DNA from: JANQPX01 sp041398025
GTDB lineage: Bacteria; Pseudomonadota; Alphaproteobacteria; Geminicoccales; Geminicoccaceae
Length of the DNA stretch: 64,000 nucleotides
Reading direction: 5' to 3'
NCBI GenBank assembly: GCA_041398025.1
Contig: JAWKVM010000034.1
Span: 1 to 64,000 of the forward strand
In this document: positions 37,378-46,058 of the stretch, piece after piece
How the letters are laid out: every line of letters starts with the position of its first letter
Position numbering within the stretch: the first letter of the stretch is position 1
Program-made: the position numbers and the translations under genes
Notes under the pieces: generated by a model
The model's database searches: none
Seen by the model: the letters and a program-made list of their open reading frames with translations, nothing else
What the model was told of the DNA's origin: nothing

Positions 37378-37773
37378 ATGGCCAAGGCCATTCACATGAT
37401 GATCCGCGTTCTGGATCTGGAGAAATCCATCAGCTTCTATAAGGCGGCTCTCGGTCTGGAGATCGCCGACCGCTTCGATTTCGACGGTTTCACGCTGGTC
37501 TATCTCAGAAACGACGAGAACGATTTCGAGGTCGAGCTGACCTGGAACGAGGGTCGGACCGAACCTTACGAGCATGGCGGCGCCTATGGCCATGTCGCCT
37601 TTGCCGTGGACGATCTCGATGCCGAGCATGCGCGCTTCAAGACGCTCGGCTTCGAACCCCGCGACATCAAGGAGTTCATGCGCGACGGCGCGCTGCTCGC
37701 CAGGTTCTTTTTCGTGCTGGATCCGGATGGCTATCAGATCGAAATGCTGCAGCGGCACGGCCGCTACCGCTGA
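37378..37773 (+). CDS. gloA: Lactoylglutathione lyase (glyoxalase I)
   Basis: GloA converts the methylglyoxal-glutathione hemithioacetal to S-lactoylglutathione. The 131-residue product has the family length and four metal ligands: His in AIHMMIRVLD, Glu in FEVELTWN, His in YGHVAFAVDD and Glu in YQIEMLQRHG. The ATG at 37378 follows AGGGGAG with ideal spacing; an upstream start at 37345 would add eleven atypical residues. Three 18-bp tandem repeats follow the stop. Confidence 0.94.
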   Translation: MAKAIHMMIRVLDLEKSISFYKAALGLEIADRFDFDGFTLVYLRNDENDFEVELTWNEGRTEPYEHGGAYGHVAFAVDDLDAEHARFKTLGFEPRDIKEFMRDGALLARFFFVLDPDGYQIEMLQRHGRYR

Positions 37774-37827
37774 GCCGGTTTGACGCTTGCTGCCGGTTTG
37801 ACGTTTGCTGCCGGTTTGAAGTTTGCT
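37774..37827. repeat. Three tandem 18-bp repeats after gloA
   Basis: Units 37774-37791, 37792-37809 and 37810-37827 read GCCGGTTTGACG(C/T)TTGCT, with one or two changes each. They start at the gloA stop codon's last bases. Confidence 0.85.
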
Positions 37828-37925
37828 GATTGTGTAGGCCCTGCGATCGTCGCGGGTCATGGCGTTCGACGAACCTGCCGGCACAAGGCATGGCGAAGGA
37901 GCGCAGGGATAAGGGAGGTGAGTTG

Positions 37926-38567
37926 ATGGCTCACACGATACTCGATCGGCGGGGCGACGGCGCGCCGCCACTCAGGCTTGCGGAAAGTTCCCATCTCTTG
38001 GTCGATCGGCGTGCGGTGCTGAAGACCGTTTTCACCGCGGTCGGCGCCTATGCGGTGGCGGCGGCGGGCGCCACCTGGCTGGTCGGGCCGGGGCGTGCCT
38101 GGGCGATGGACTTCGAGAGCTTCGATCCCGACACCGCCGACGCGCTCCTGCACATGACGCGCGCGCTCTATCCCCACGACAAGGTCGGCGACGTGCACTA
38201 CGCCGAGGTGGTGAAGGCGCTGGACGGCGACGTCGCCGCCGCCGAGGATGCCAAGGCAGCGCTCGCCGTCTATGTCGATGGCGTGGCACGGCTGAACCAG
38301 GCGGCGGGCGGCGCCTTCAGGGATCTGGACGCCGGCGCCAAGGAAACCGCGCTCGAGGCCGAGGCCGCCTCCGAGGATACCGCCTTCTTCCAGGCGGTGC
38401 GCGGCAAGGTGGTCACCACCCTCTACAACAATCACGAGGTCTGGAAGATCTTCGGCTATGAGGGGGCGTCCTATGACCGGGGCGGCTATCTCTTCAACGG
38501 CTTCGACGACCTCTCCTGGCTGCCGGCGCCGCCCAAAGAGGCGAGCCCGCCGGCCCAAGACGCGTAA
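37926..38567 (+). CDS. Gluconate 2-dehydrogenase subunit 3 family protein
   Basis: The 213-residue protein is the small (gamma) subunit partner of a GMC-type dehydrogenase. It has a twin-arginine signal: DRRAVLK (residues about 27-33) followed by the hydrophobic stretch TVFTAVGAYAVAAAGATWLV and GRAWA cleavage. The mature part has LLHMTRALYPHDKVGD and FGYEGASYDRGGYLFNGFDDL, typical of this family. The signal probably carries the folded complex with the FAD subunit to the periplasm. The ATG at 37926 follows AAGGGAGGTG. Only 15 bp separates it from the GMC gene. Confidence 0.88.
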   Translation: MAHTILDRRGDGAPPLRLAESSHLLVDRRAVLKTVFTAVGAYAVAAAGATWLVGPGRAWAMDFESFDPDTADALLHMTRALYPHDKVGDVHYAEVVKALDGDVAAAEDAKAALAVYVDGVARLNQAAGGAFRDLDAGAKETALEAEAASEDTAFFQAVRGKVVTTLYNNHEVWKIFGYEGASYDRGGYLFNGFDDLSWLPAPPKEASPPAQDA

Positions 38568-38582
38568 GGGAGGGACAGGATC

Positions 38583-40154
38583 ATGGCCAAGACATACGAT
38601 CTCAACGACGACGGCGTGGTCGTCATCGTCGGCTCGGGCGCCGGCGGCGGTTCCCTCGGTCACGAGCTTGCCACCCGCGGCATCGACGTGGTGATGCTGG
38701 AGGCGGGCGCGCGCCAGAGCATCGACAGCTACGTCCAGGACGAATGGACGTCCTTCCTGCAGCTCGCCTGGCTGGACCCGCGCACCACCGCCGGCACCTG
38801 GCGGGTCGCGACCGACTTTCCCAACCTGCCGGCCTGGATCTGCAAGACGGTCGGCGGCACCACCACCCATTGGGCGGGCGCCTCGCTGCGTTTCCAGGAG
38901 CACGAGTTCCGGGTGCTCAGCGAATATGGCGCGATCGAGGGGGCGACCCTGCTCGACTGGCCGATCACCCTTGCCGAGATGGAGCCCTATTACGACAAGG
39001 CCGAGGATAAGATGGGGGTGACCCGCACCCATGACATCCCGGGCCTGCCGGGCAACAACAACTTCAAGGTGTTCTACGACGGCGCCACCAAGATCGGCTA
39101 CAAGGAATGCCACACCGGGCGCATGGCGATCAATTCGCGCGATCGCGACGACCGCGCGGGCTGCCAGCAGATGGGCTTCTGCTTCCAGGGCTGCAAGATG
39201 GGCGCGAAATGGTCGACGCTCTATTCGGAAATCCCGAAAGCCGAGGCGACCAACAATTTCGAGCTCAGGGAGCAGTGCACGGCGCTGCAGATCCTGCATG
39301 ACGAGCGCGGCAAGGTCACGGGCGTGCTCTATGTCGATGCCGAGGGCAAGCAGCAGCGCCAGCGAGCCCGGGTGGTGTGCGTCGCCGGCAACTCGATCGA
39401 GAGCCCGAGGCTTCTCCTGAACTCGGCCTCGTCCATGTTCCCGAACGGCCTCGCCAACTCGTCCGGCCAGGTCGGCCGCAACTACATGCGCCACACCACC
39501 GGCTCGGTCTACGCTGCCTTCGAGGAGCCGGTGCACATGTATCGCGGCACCACGATGGCCGGCATCGTGCGTGACGAGGCGATCCACGATCCGTCCCGCG
39601 GCTTCGCCGGCGGCTACGAGCTGGAGACCCTGTCGCTCGGCCTGCCGTTCATGGCGGCGTTCCTCGAGCCCGGCGGGTGGGGCAAGGACTTCGCGGGCAT
39701 GATGGACGACTACGCCCACATGGCCGGCATGTGGATCGTCGGCGAGGACATGCCGCGCGCGGAGAACCGGGTCGAGCTCGATCCGAACGTGAAGGACGCG
39801 CACGGCCTGCCCGCCCCTAAGGTCAGCTTCACCGACCACCCGAACGACGAGGCGATGCGCGACCATGCCTACAAGCAGGGCAGCGCGATCTACGAGGCGG
39901 TCGGCGCGAAGTGGACCCACCACACCCCGCCCTATCCCTCGACCCACAATCTCGGCACCAACCGCATGTCCGAGAAGCCGAAGGACGGCGTGGTCAACAA
40001 ATGGGGCCAGACCCACGACATCAAGAACCTGTTCGTGAGCGACGGCAGCCAGTTCACCACGGGTGCTGCGGAGAACCCGACGCTCACCATCGTCGCCCTC
40101 GCCCTTCGCCAGGCCGACTACATCGAAGAGCAGATGGGCAAGAACAACATCTAG
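38583..40154 (+). CDS. GMC family oxidoreductase (FAD-dependent, gluconate dehydrogenase-like)
   Basis: The 523-residue flavoprotein is the catalytic subunit. The FAD motif VVIVGSGAGGGSLGHELA is at the N-terminus, THWAGASLRF follows, a Cys-rich segment (CQQMGFCFQGCKMGAKWS) lies mid-protein and the C-terminal active-site region contains HNLGTNRMS, VSDGSQFTTGAAENPTLT. It resembles the large subunit of periplasmic membrane-bound sugar or choline-type dehydrogenases; substrate unknown. It lacks its own signal, consistent with export alongside the twin-arginine small subunit. No cytochrome subunit gene is adjacent, which is unusual for this complex. Confidence 0.9.
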   Translation: MAKTYDLNDDGVVVIVGSGAGGGSLGHELATRGIDVVMLEAGARQSIDSYVQDEWTSFLQLAWLDPRTTAGTWRVATDFPNLPAWICKTVGGTTTHWAGASLRFQEHEFRVLSEYGAIEGATLLDWPITLAEMEPYYDKAEDKMGVTRTHDIPGLPGNNNFKVFYDGATKIGYKECHTGRMAINSRDRDDRAGCQQMGFCFQGCKMGAKWSTLYSEIPKAEATNNFELREQCTALQILHDERGKVTGVLYVDAEGKQQRQRARVVCVAGNSIESPRLLLNSASSMFPNGLANSSGQVGRNYMRHTTGSVYAAFEEPVHMYRGTTMAGIVRDEAIHDPSRGFAGGYELETLSLGLPFMAAFLEPGGWGKDFAGMMDDYAHMAGMWIVGEDMPRAENRVELDPNVKDAHGLPAPKVSFTDHPNDEAMRDHAYKQGSAIYEAVGAKWTHHTPPYPSTHNLGTNRMSEKPKDGVVNKWGQTHDIKNLFVSDGSQFTTGAAENPTLTIVALALRQADYIEEQMGKNNI

Positions 40155-40187
40155 CGGCGAGCCGCCGCAGGCCTGACTTAGGGACGG

Positions 40188-40218
40188 CGCCCGGGCTGAG
40201 CTCGGGCGTTCCCCTTTC
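40188..40218 (+). terminator. Probable intrinsic terminator of the GMC pair
   Basis: A 9-bp stem CGCCCGGGC/GCTCGGGCG (one G-U pair) with TGA loop at 40188-40208, followed by a pyrimidine-rich TTCCCCTTTC. It lies 34 bases after the GMC stop. Confidence 0.55.
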
Positions 40219-40277
40219 GAGACGCGGGCAGCCCGGCAAGACTCAGGCAAGTCCGGCCCCCGGCGGCCCGCCGGCGG

Positions 40278-41021
40278 TCAGTTTTCCTCGCTGCCGTCGG
40301 CGTCGGCCTCGGCATGGCCGTCGTGCTCGGCGTCGGAGCCGAGGTCGGCACCGAGCTCGTCCGTCTCGGCCACACCGAGATTGGCACCGAGATCCGCGCC
40401 GAGGCTGTCGCCCTCGAGATCCTCCTCCGCCTCGCGAAGCTCCCTGAGCGACACGGTCTCGGCGCCGAAGCGGTCGTCCTGCTCCTTGGCGAGACGCTCC
40501 TCCTCGGCGACGGCCAGCGCCTCTTCGTCCGGCTTCTCGGCAGGCTTGGCGGCTGCGGCCGGTGCCGCGGACAGCGCGTTGCGAAAGGCGATCGGGTTGC
40601 TCAGATATTCCGGCAGCTTGATCTCGATCAGCGGCACGATCAGCTTGACCCGCCCATAGCCGAGAAAGCGCTCCATCGGCGTCTGATCCAGCAGCATGCC
40701 GCCAATGCGGTCCAGCGTCACATATTTGGTGTCGCGGCTGGTCAGGCCGGTGCGGTTGATCAGGCGCCGATTGGTGATGAAGCAGCGCATGATCATGGTG
40801 TCGATCACCTTCATGATGACCCAGGTCGCGGACGCGATCAGCGCGATCATGATCAGGAGTGAGGTCGCGCGATGCGGCAGCACCGCCCAGAGAAGCGTGC
40901 CGATCACCAGGGTCAGGGCGAGCGGCCAGGAAGACCTCGCCACGTAGATCCAGTGGTAGCCCGTGGAATACAGGATCTTCTCGTCCGGGAAGATCATGAC
41001 GGGGTCGGGAAACTTGATCAT
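40278..41021 (-). CDS. Bacterial PH-domain membrane protein with acidic tail
   Basis: The 247-residue protein has an N-terminal DPVMIFPDEKILYSTGYHWI, two membrane helices (about 30-70), and a bacterial PH (bPH2/YdbS-like) domain with CFITNRRLINRTGLTSRDTKYVTLDRIGGM (approximate residues 82-111). The C-terminal 90 residues are low complexity, first alanine-rich and then strongly acidic, with repeated LGADLGA/LGADLGS motifs. The function of this family is unknown. It follows a second PH-domain gene by 51 bp, so the two form a pair. Confidence 0.78.
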   Translation of the reverse strand: MIKFPDPVMIFPDEKILYSTGYHWIYVARSSWPLALTLVIGTLLWAVLPHRATSLLIMIALIASATWVIMKVIDTMIMRCFITNRRLINRTGLTSRDTKYVTLDRIGGMLLDQTPMERFLGYGRVKLIVPLIEIKLPEYLSNPIAFRNALSAAPAAAAKPAEKPDEEALAVAEEERLAKEQDDRFGAETVSLRELREAEEDLEGDSLGADLGANLGVAETDELGADLGSDAEHDGHAEADADGSEEN

Positions 41022-41072
41022 GCCCTGGGTCCGATTGGCGGCATCATGGTCGACCGTGCAGGCACAGCGGCG

Positions 41073-41663
41073 CTAGCGCCGCGCAAAGGTGCGCAGGAAG
41101 GGGCGGAACCTGCTCACCTTCTTCGGTTTCTCGTCCTTCACCTCGGGCAGCTCCTTGTTGAGCGCCATGCAGAGCTTGGTGGTATCGGCCATGAAAGGGT
41201 GGAGATCGATCTGGCCAGCACCGGCGCAGAACAAGATCACTTGCCCATATTTCAGTGCTCGCCCGGACGCATCCTCGGCAATCTTATAGCCCAGAATGCG
41301 ATCCAGGCCGATATCCGTCGTGTTGCGGCTGGTCCAGCCCTTCTGGATGATCAGCCGCTTGTTGGTGACGATCACCCGATTGACGAATTTGTAGGTGAGC
41401 TGGTTCATGAGATGCGCGAAGGCGAACAGGATCGGCAGCGCCAGCACCAGCAGAAAGGGCAGGAGCAGCCCCATGAGCGCGGCGACCATGAACACGGCAA
41501 GCGCCGCGAGCAGCGGCAGCAGGGCCTTGAAGGTGTAGATCCAATGAAAGCGCGCCACGTAGACGACCTTCTCCTCCGACTGGAGAGTCTTCATGGCATA
41601 GGGCGTGCCGCGTGGTCCTCCGCGACTTTCTCCCTTCTTTTTCAGTCTGTTGCTTCCGAACAT
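41073..41663 (-). CDS. Bacterial PH-domain membrane protein
   Basis: The 196-residue protein starts with a basic leader (MFGSNRLKKKGESRGG), has LQSEEKVVYVARFHWIYTFKALLP, two hydrophobic segments (about residues 45-85), and a bPH2 domain with VIVTNKRLIIQKGWTSRNTTDIGLDRILGYKI. The same TSR(N/D)T..-LDRI signature is found in the downstream PH protein, so they are paralogues. A basic tail (RFRPFLRTFARR) ends the protein. Probably membrane-associated; no established role. Confidence 0.78.
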   Translation of the reverse strand: MFGSNRLKKKGESRGGPRGTPYAMKTLQSEEKVVYVARFHWIYTFKALLPLLAALAVFMVAALMGLLLPFLLVLALPILFAFAHLMNQLTYKFVNRVIVTNKRLIIQKGWTSRNTTDIGLDRILGYKIAEDASGRALKYGQVILFCAGAGQIDLHPFMADTTKLCMALNKELPEVKDEKPKKVSRFRPFLRTFARR

Positions 41664-41898
41664 TGCCGTTCGATGTCAATTGAGTGCTGTCTGGTGAGTC
41701 TCTACCATAAAATGTGGCGTCTGCCAGCGCCGATGCCAGAGGCCTGATCGCCTTTTTGTCGCCGATCCGATCGCTCACCGCCGCCATCTTGGCGGCGGAC
41801 GCAGGGCCTTCTATTCTGGAGAGCCGAAGAATGCATGAGCGCTGTCACTGACATGATCCGTTTTTCCCCGACACGCATGGGCCGGCGATGCGCCGGTC

Positions 41899-42990
41899 AT
41901 GGCTGAATCCATGACGTCGGCAATGCCGCGCTGGCGCCGGATGGCGCGCCGCTTCGTGCTTCTCGGCGTTCTGCCGGCGCTGGTTCTGCTTCTCGGGCTC
42001 GGCTGGTGGGCGAGCACCGGACGCTATATCGACACGGAGAACGCCTATATCAAGGCGAGCATTGTCGCGATCAGCGCCGATATCGACGGACGCGTGGTGG
42101 CGGTCGACGTACAGGACAATCAGACCGTGGCGCGCGGCGATCTCCTGTTCCGCATCGATCCCGGCACGCTCGAGATCGAGAAGGACCGGGCGGCCGCCCA
42201 TATGGTCTCGGTCAAGCACGAGATCGAAGGCTGGCGCGCGGAGTTCCAGGAGGTGCAGGCCGAAATCGAGGAGGCGGAAGAGCGCGCCGCCTATTATCGC
42301 CAGCAGGCCGATCGCCAGCGCGCGCTCGAACGCCAGGGCATCGCCTCGGCCGTCCGGCTGGAGGAGGCGGAGCTGGAGCTGAGCGCCGCCGAGAAGCAGG
42401 TGGCGGCCCTGGAGCAGAAGCGCCGCGCGGTCCTGGCGAAGCTCGGCGGCGATCCCGAGATCGCGGTGGACCTGCATCCCGCCTACCGCGAAGCCTTCGC
42501 CGACCGGGAGAAGGCCGAATTCCTCCTGAAGAAGACCAGGGTCACGGCACCGATCTCCGGCGTGGTCAGCCGCCTCAGGCTCGAGCCCGGCGAGTGGGTG
42601 GAGGAGGGCGAGCCGGTTTTCACCATCGTCGACCAGGCGCAAAGCTGGGTCGAGGCCAATCTCAAGGAAACCCAGCTCACCTATGTCCAGGTCGGCCAGA
42701 CGGTGGCGATCACGATCGACAGCTATCCCGACCATGTCTGGAGCGGCCGGGTCGCCAGCATCAGCGCCGCGACCGGCGCCGAATTCGCCCTGATCCCGCC
42801 GCAAAACGCCAGCGGCAACTGGGTCAAGGTGGTGCAGCGCCTGCCGGTCCGCATCGAGATCGACCAGGCGGACGACCTGCCTCCCCTGCGTGCCGGCATG
42901 ACCGCCAGCATCGAAATCGACACCGAACGCGAGACCAGCCTCGCCAAGCTCGTCAACCAAGCCGTCGCCAGCGTCCTCGGCTCCCCCTAG
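41899..42990 (+). CDS. HlyD/EmrA family membrane fusion protein
   Basis: This 363-residue periplasmic adaptor has one N-terminal membrane anchor (VLLGVLPALVLLLGLGWW), the first lipoyl half IKASIVAISADIDGRVVAVD, a long coiled coil (about residues 95-190, EEAEERAAYYRQQADRQRAL), the second lipoyl half RVTAPISGVVSRLRLEPGEW and a beta-barrel domain with ANLKETQLTYVQVGQTV. This is the EmrA-type layout used with an MFS pump (EmrB). No EmrB or outer-membrane TolC gene is adjacent, so its partner is elsewhere. The TAG stop is directly followed by repeat R2. Confidence 0.88.
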   Translation: MAESMTSAMPRWRRMARRFVLLGVLPALVLLLGLGWWASTGRYIDTENAYIKASIVAISADIDGRVVAVDVQDNQTVARGDLLFRIDPGTLEIEKDRAAAHMVSVKHEIEGWRAEFQEVQAEIEEAEERAAYYRQQADRQRALERQGIASAVRLEEAELELSAAEKQVAALEQKRRAVLAKLGGDPEIAVDLHPAYREAFADREKAEFLLKKTRVTAPISGVVSRLRLEPGEWVEEGEPVFTIVDQAQSWVEANLKETQLTYVQVGQTVAITIDSYPDHVWSGRVASISAATGAEFALIPPQNASGNWVKVVQRLPVRIEIDQADDLPPLRAGMTASIEIDTERETSLAKLVNQAVASVLGSP

Positions 42991-43065
42991 TGGCGTGGCC
43001 ACCTCATGGACTTTCAGGCCGTCTCGGCCTGGGGTGGGGGTATGCGGCCCGGTTTGAGGGCGTGG
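42991..43065 (+). repeat. Post-stop repeat R2, copy 3
   Basis: It starts at the HlyD stop with hairpin GTGGC-GTG-GCCAC, then CTCATGGACTTTCAGGCCGTC and GGGTATGCGGCCCGGTTT, closely matching copy 4 near 49148. Confidence 0.7.
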
Positions 43066-43234
43066 GTGGAAGGCTGTTGGCTTGGGTGGGGCGCCGGAGG
43101 CGATGTCGGCGAGGCGTCGGGTTCGTCCTTTGAAGGCCCGGTCGTAGAGTCAAGTCCTGGTGGCGATCCTGCCCGGCCCTTGGGGGGTGATCACCCAACG
43201 CTCCAGACCATTTTTCGCGATCATCTTCACGATT

Positions 43235-43386
43235 TCTTAACGCGAGCATCGGATGATGCCGAACAGGTCCATGCGACCCTGGGAGTCCGCGCCGAGCTCC
43301 CTCTTCTCCGGGCGGGCGGATTCCCAGGGTCGCATGGACCATCAAGACTGCCGATCCTCGCAGGGAAAGGTAAAGAGAAGGTTAGC
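43235..43386. repeat. Dispersed nested palindrome R1, copy C
   Basis: Inner arms 43266-43289 and 43317-43340 (GGTCCATGCGACC... and ...GGGTCGCATGGACC) around a 27-nt loop. Outer arms TCTTAACG near 43235 and AAGGTTAG near 43378-43385. Confidence 0.88.
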
Positions 43387-43472
43387 GATAGCCTTCGGAT
43401 ACCGAGCCGGCGACGTCGTTGCCTGAAGTGCCTGGAGAACGTCGAACGTGACGCCGCTGTCGCCTGGCCTGA

Positions 43473-44231
43473 TCAGGAGAAAAAAGCGGGATGTTCCTGC
43501 CGGAGCTCCTCGATGCGGCTGATCGTGCCGGAAAGGTGGCGGCGCATGGCCTCGGCTGCTGCAGTCGCGTCGCCGGTGAAGATGGCGTCGACGATCGCCT
43601 GATGGGCGTCGAGCACGGCACGCATCTTGCCCTTTTTCGGCAGTTCGAGAAGGCGAAGGCGCGCCAGATGGCCTGAGCGCGAAACGATATGGCGGTGCAG
43701 GCTGATCTGGCCGACTCCGGCGAACAGGGTCTCGTGGAAGCTGTCGTCGAGCTGACGGAAGAGCTCGATCTGCTCGACGTCACCGACCAGCGCCTGCTGC
43801 ATGCGCAAAAGGCCCTTGGCCTTGACCAGGGTCTGGGGCTCGCCGCTCTCCGCAAGCTGGCGCACGACCTCGCTCTCCACGGAAAGCCGGAGAAACTGCT
43901 CTTCGCGGATACGGTCGACGTCGATGCGGGAGACGATGGTTCGGGACTGCGGAAAGGAGAGGACCAGCCCGTCCTGCTCGAGCCGGAGGATCGCCTCGCG
44001 CACGGGCGACTGGCTGACCTTGAACGCGTCGGCGATCTCGGCCCGGTCCAGGATGGCATCCGGCGCCAGGTCGAGGCCGATGATCTGGCGGCGAAGCGCC
44101 TCATAGACGCGGGCGGACGCCGACATGGTGCCGTTGCGCGGCCCGGGGTCGGCCAGCGCGGACCTGGGTGTCGTGCCGATCACATCAGGGACTCCATCGG
44201 GCGGCTCACGCCATGGCAGCTTTGTGGGCAA
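43473..44231 (-). CDS. GntR family transcriptional regulator (FadR/FCD subfamily)
   Basis: The regulator has an N-terminal winged helix (YEALRRQIIGLDLAPDAILD, then DAFKVSQSPVREAILRLEQDG) and a C-terminal FCD ligand domain (RQLDDSFHETLFAGVGQ, HQAIVDAIFTGDATAAAEAMRRHL) with the usual metal-binding His pattern. The frame from 44231 gives 252 residues; an ATG at 44126 (MSASARVYEALRRQ) gives the more typical 217-residue form. It lies 13 bp after the TRAP permease stop, so it is the last gene of the TRAP operon and probably its local regulator, responding to the transported acid. Confidence 0.88.
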   Translation of the reverse strand: MPTKLPWREPPDGVPDVIGTTPRSALADPGPRNGTMSASARVYEALRRQIIGLDLAPDAILDRAEIADAFKVSQSPVREAILRLEQDGLVLSFPQSRTIVSRIDVDRIREEQFLRLSVESEVVRQLAESGEPQTLVKAKGLLRMQQALVGDVEQIELFRQLDDSFHETLFAGVGQISLHRHIVSRSGHLARLRLLELPKKGKMRAVLDAHQAIVDAIFTGDATAAAEAMRRHLSGTISRIEELRQEHPAFFS

Positions 44232-44244
44232 GCGGACATCTCAC

Positions 44245-45525
44245 CTACATCAACATGTCGGGCAGGAACAGGGTCAGGGATGGCGCCATCGCCAGGATGG
44301 CGAAGAACAGCAGCATCGCGGCGAGAAAGGGCAGCGAGGCCAGGGTGAAGGCGCCGGTCTTGCAGTCCAGGATGCCGCAGACCGTGAACATGATCACCCC
44401 GACCGGCGGCGTCAGCCCGCCGAAATTGATCAGCGCCACGATCAGAATGCCCATATGCACGGGATCGTAACCCGCCGATATCAGCACCGGCATGACGATG
44501 GGAGTCACCAGGAGAATGTTCGCGGCCCCCTCGAGAAACATGCCGCTGACCACCAGGAGGGTGACCACCAGAAGCAGGATCGCAGTCGGTTCCGAGGTCA
44601 GCGTGGTGACGAATTCGGTGATCTGCTGCGGTGCACGCTCGATGGTCACGGCATAGCCGAGCACCGCCGCCATCATGATCAGCAGCATCACCATGCCGAG
44701 GTCGGAAACCGAGTTCTTGATCGCTTCATAGAGCCCGATGAGATCGAGCTCGCGATAGACCACGGTGCCGATGAAGAGCGCGTAGAACACCAGAAAGGCG
44801 CCGGCCTCGGTCGCGGTGAAGAAGCCGAAGCGAAAGCCGACGATCAGGATGAACGGAAAGGCGAGCGCCCAGACGCTGTCGACGAAGCTCCGTCCGAGTT
44901 CGCGAGCGCTCGGCATGGTCGCGAGATCGGGCTGGTAGCCCCGCTTCTTGGCGACGATCCAGGTGGTTCCCATCAGGATCAGGGTCAAAAGGGCGCCCGG
45001 GATGATGCCGGCGAGGAACAGGCGGCCGATCGAGACCTCGTTGATGAAGCCGAACAGGATGAGGCCGATGCTCGGCGGGATGGTCGCGGTGATGATCGAG
45101 CCGAAGGCGAGGATCGCGGCGGTCGAGCCCTTGGAATAGCCCTGGGCGAGCATGCTCGGACCCAAAAGGCGCGCTTCCATCGAGGCATCGGCGACGGCGG
45201 AACCCGAAATGCCGCCCATCATGAAGCTGAGCGCGATCGAGACCTGGGCAAGCCCGCCCGCCATCCAGCCGGTCAGGAGACGCGCGAAGTTGACCAGGCG
45301 CTCGGTGATGCCGGTGGCGTTCATCAGATTGCCGGCCAGGATGAAGAACGGCACCGCGAGCAACGGGAAGCTCTGGGTCGCGGTCACCATCTTCTGCAGC
45401 GCCACGGTCGGCGGCATGGTGCCGGTGAGCAGAAAGACCGGGATCGCGGCGAGAGCAAGGGCGAAGGCGACCGGCAGGCCAATCAGCAGGAAAAGCGCGA
45501 ACAGCCCCGCGATCAGCAGCAGCAT
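44245..45525 (-). CDS. TRAP transporter large permease (DctM type)
   Basis: The 426-residue inner-membrane protein is the 12-14-helix ion-coupled subunit of a TRAP transporter. It starts MLLLIAGLFALFLLIGLPVAFA and shows VPFFILAGNLMNATGITERL, FMMGGISGSAVADASMEARLL and PPVGVIMFTVCGI, all family-typical. It begins at the last base of the small-permease stop (overlap of one base) and is followed by the GntR gene. With dctP and dctQ types it forms a complete Na+-coupled importer of an organic acid; the substrate is not readable. Confidence 0.94.
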   Translation of the reverse strand: MLLLIAGLFALFLLIGLPVAFALALAAIPVFLLTGTMPPTVALQKMVTATQSFPLLAVPFFILAGNLMNATGITERLVNFARLLTGWMAGGLAQVSIALSFMMGGISGSAVADASMEARLLGPSMLAQGYSKGSTAAILAFGSIITATIPPSIGLILFGFINEVSIGRLFLAGIIPGALLTLILMGTTWIVAKKRGYQPDLATMPSARELGRSFVDSVWALAFPFILIVGFRFGFFTATEAGAFLVFYALFIGTVVYRELDLIGLYEAIKNSVSDLGMVMLLIMMAAVLGYAVTIERAPQQITEFVTTLTSEPTAILLLVVTLLVVSGMFLEGAANILLVTPIVMPVLISAGYDPVHMGILIVALINFGGLTPPVGVIMFTVCGILDCKTGAFTLASLPFLAAMLLFFAILAMAPSLTLFLPDMLM

Positions 45526-46028
45526 CAGCCGGCCTCGCGCGCGGCGAGGCGCCGGTAGAGCTGCGTCGCCAGCGTGCGCAGCATCAGCCCGAGGCCGAGC
45601 ACCATGGAGGCGTGGATCAGGGACGCGTGCATCTGCGTCGCCCCAATCAGGCGGGGATGCATCAGGATGGTGTTCTTGACCGCATGCACCAGGAGGAAGG
45701 CGAGCAGCAGAGCGACGATCGCCATGTTGACGATCTCGACCCGGCGGCGGGCCTCTGGCGACAAGCGGTCCTGGATGACCGAAAGGCCGAAATGCCGGCC
45801 CTGCTGCAGGCCGAGATCGGCGGCCAGCATGCAGAGCCAGACGAACAGGAGCTGCGCGATCTCGACCGACCAGATGATCGGCGAGCCCAGATAGCGGGTG
45901 ACCGAGGCGATGCCGACCAGTACCACGATCGCCACCAGAAGGGCGGCGGCACAGGCCATTTCCACGCGCTGGAAGAGCGGCGCGGCGCGGCGCCGCTCCC
46001 CATGCTCGGCCTGTGCTCCGTTTTGCAT
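45525..46028 (-). CDS. TRAP transporter small permease (DctQ type)
   Basis: The 167-residue protein has four membrane helices (about residues 22-45, 55-75, 95-115 and 138-158) and DctQ family segments: FQRVEMACAAALLVAIVVLV, LFVWLCMLAADLGLQQGRHFG. It should form the membrane complex with the large permease, whose start overlaps its stop. It follows the binding-protein gene with 30 bp. Confidence 0.9.
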   Translation of the reverse strand: MQNGAQAEHGERRRAAPLFQRVEMACAAALLVAIVVLVGIASVTRYLGSPIIWSVEIAQLLFVWLCMLAADLGLQQGRHFGLSVIQDRLSPEARRRVEIVNMAIVALLLAFLLVHAVKNTILMHPRLIGATQMHASLIHASMVLGLGLMLRTLATQLYRRLAAREAG

Positions 46029-46058
46029 CGCCCTGTTTAGACCAAGCTTGCCCTGGCC

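Larger units (their letters stand above)
42991..43472. other. Convergent intergenic region with R2 and R1-C
   Basis: About 480 bp with no gene. R2 copy 3 starts at the HlyD stop and the R1-C palindrome covers 43235-43386, just before the end of the convergent GntR gene. Confidence 0.75.

Noticed and set aside
37857..40250. 797-codon antisense frame over the GMC genes
   Set aside because: Both sense genes are complete and recognisable; the antisense product has no domain or ribosome site.
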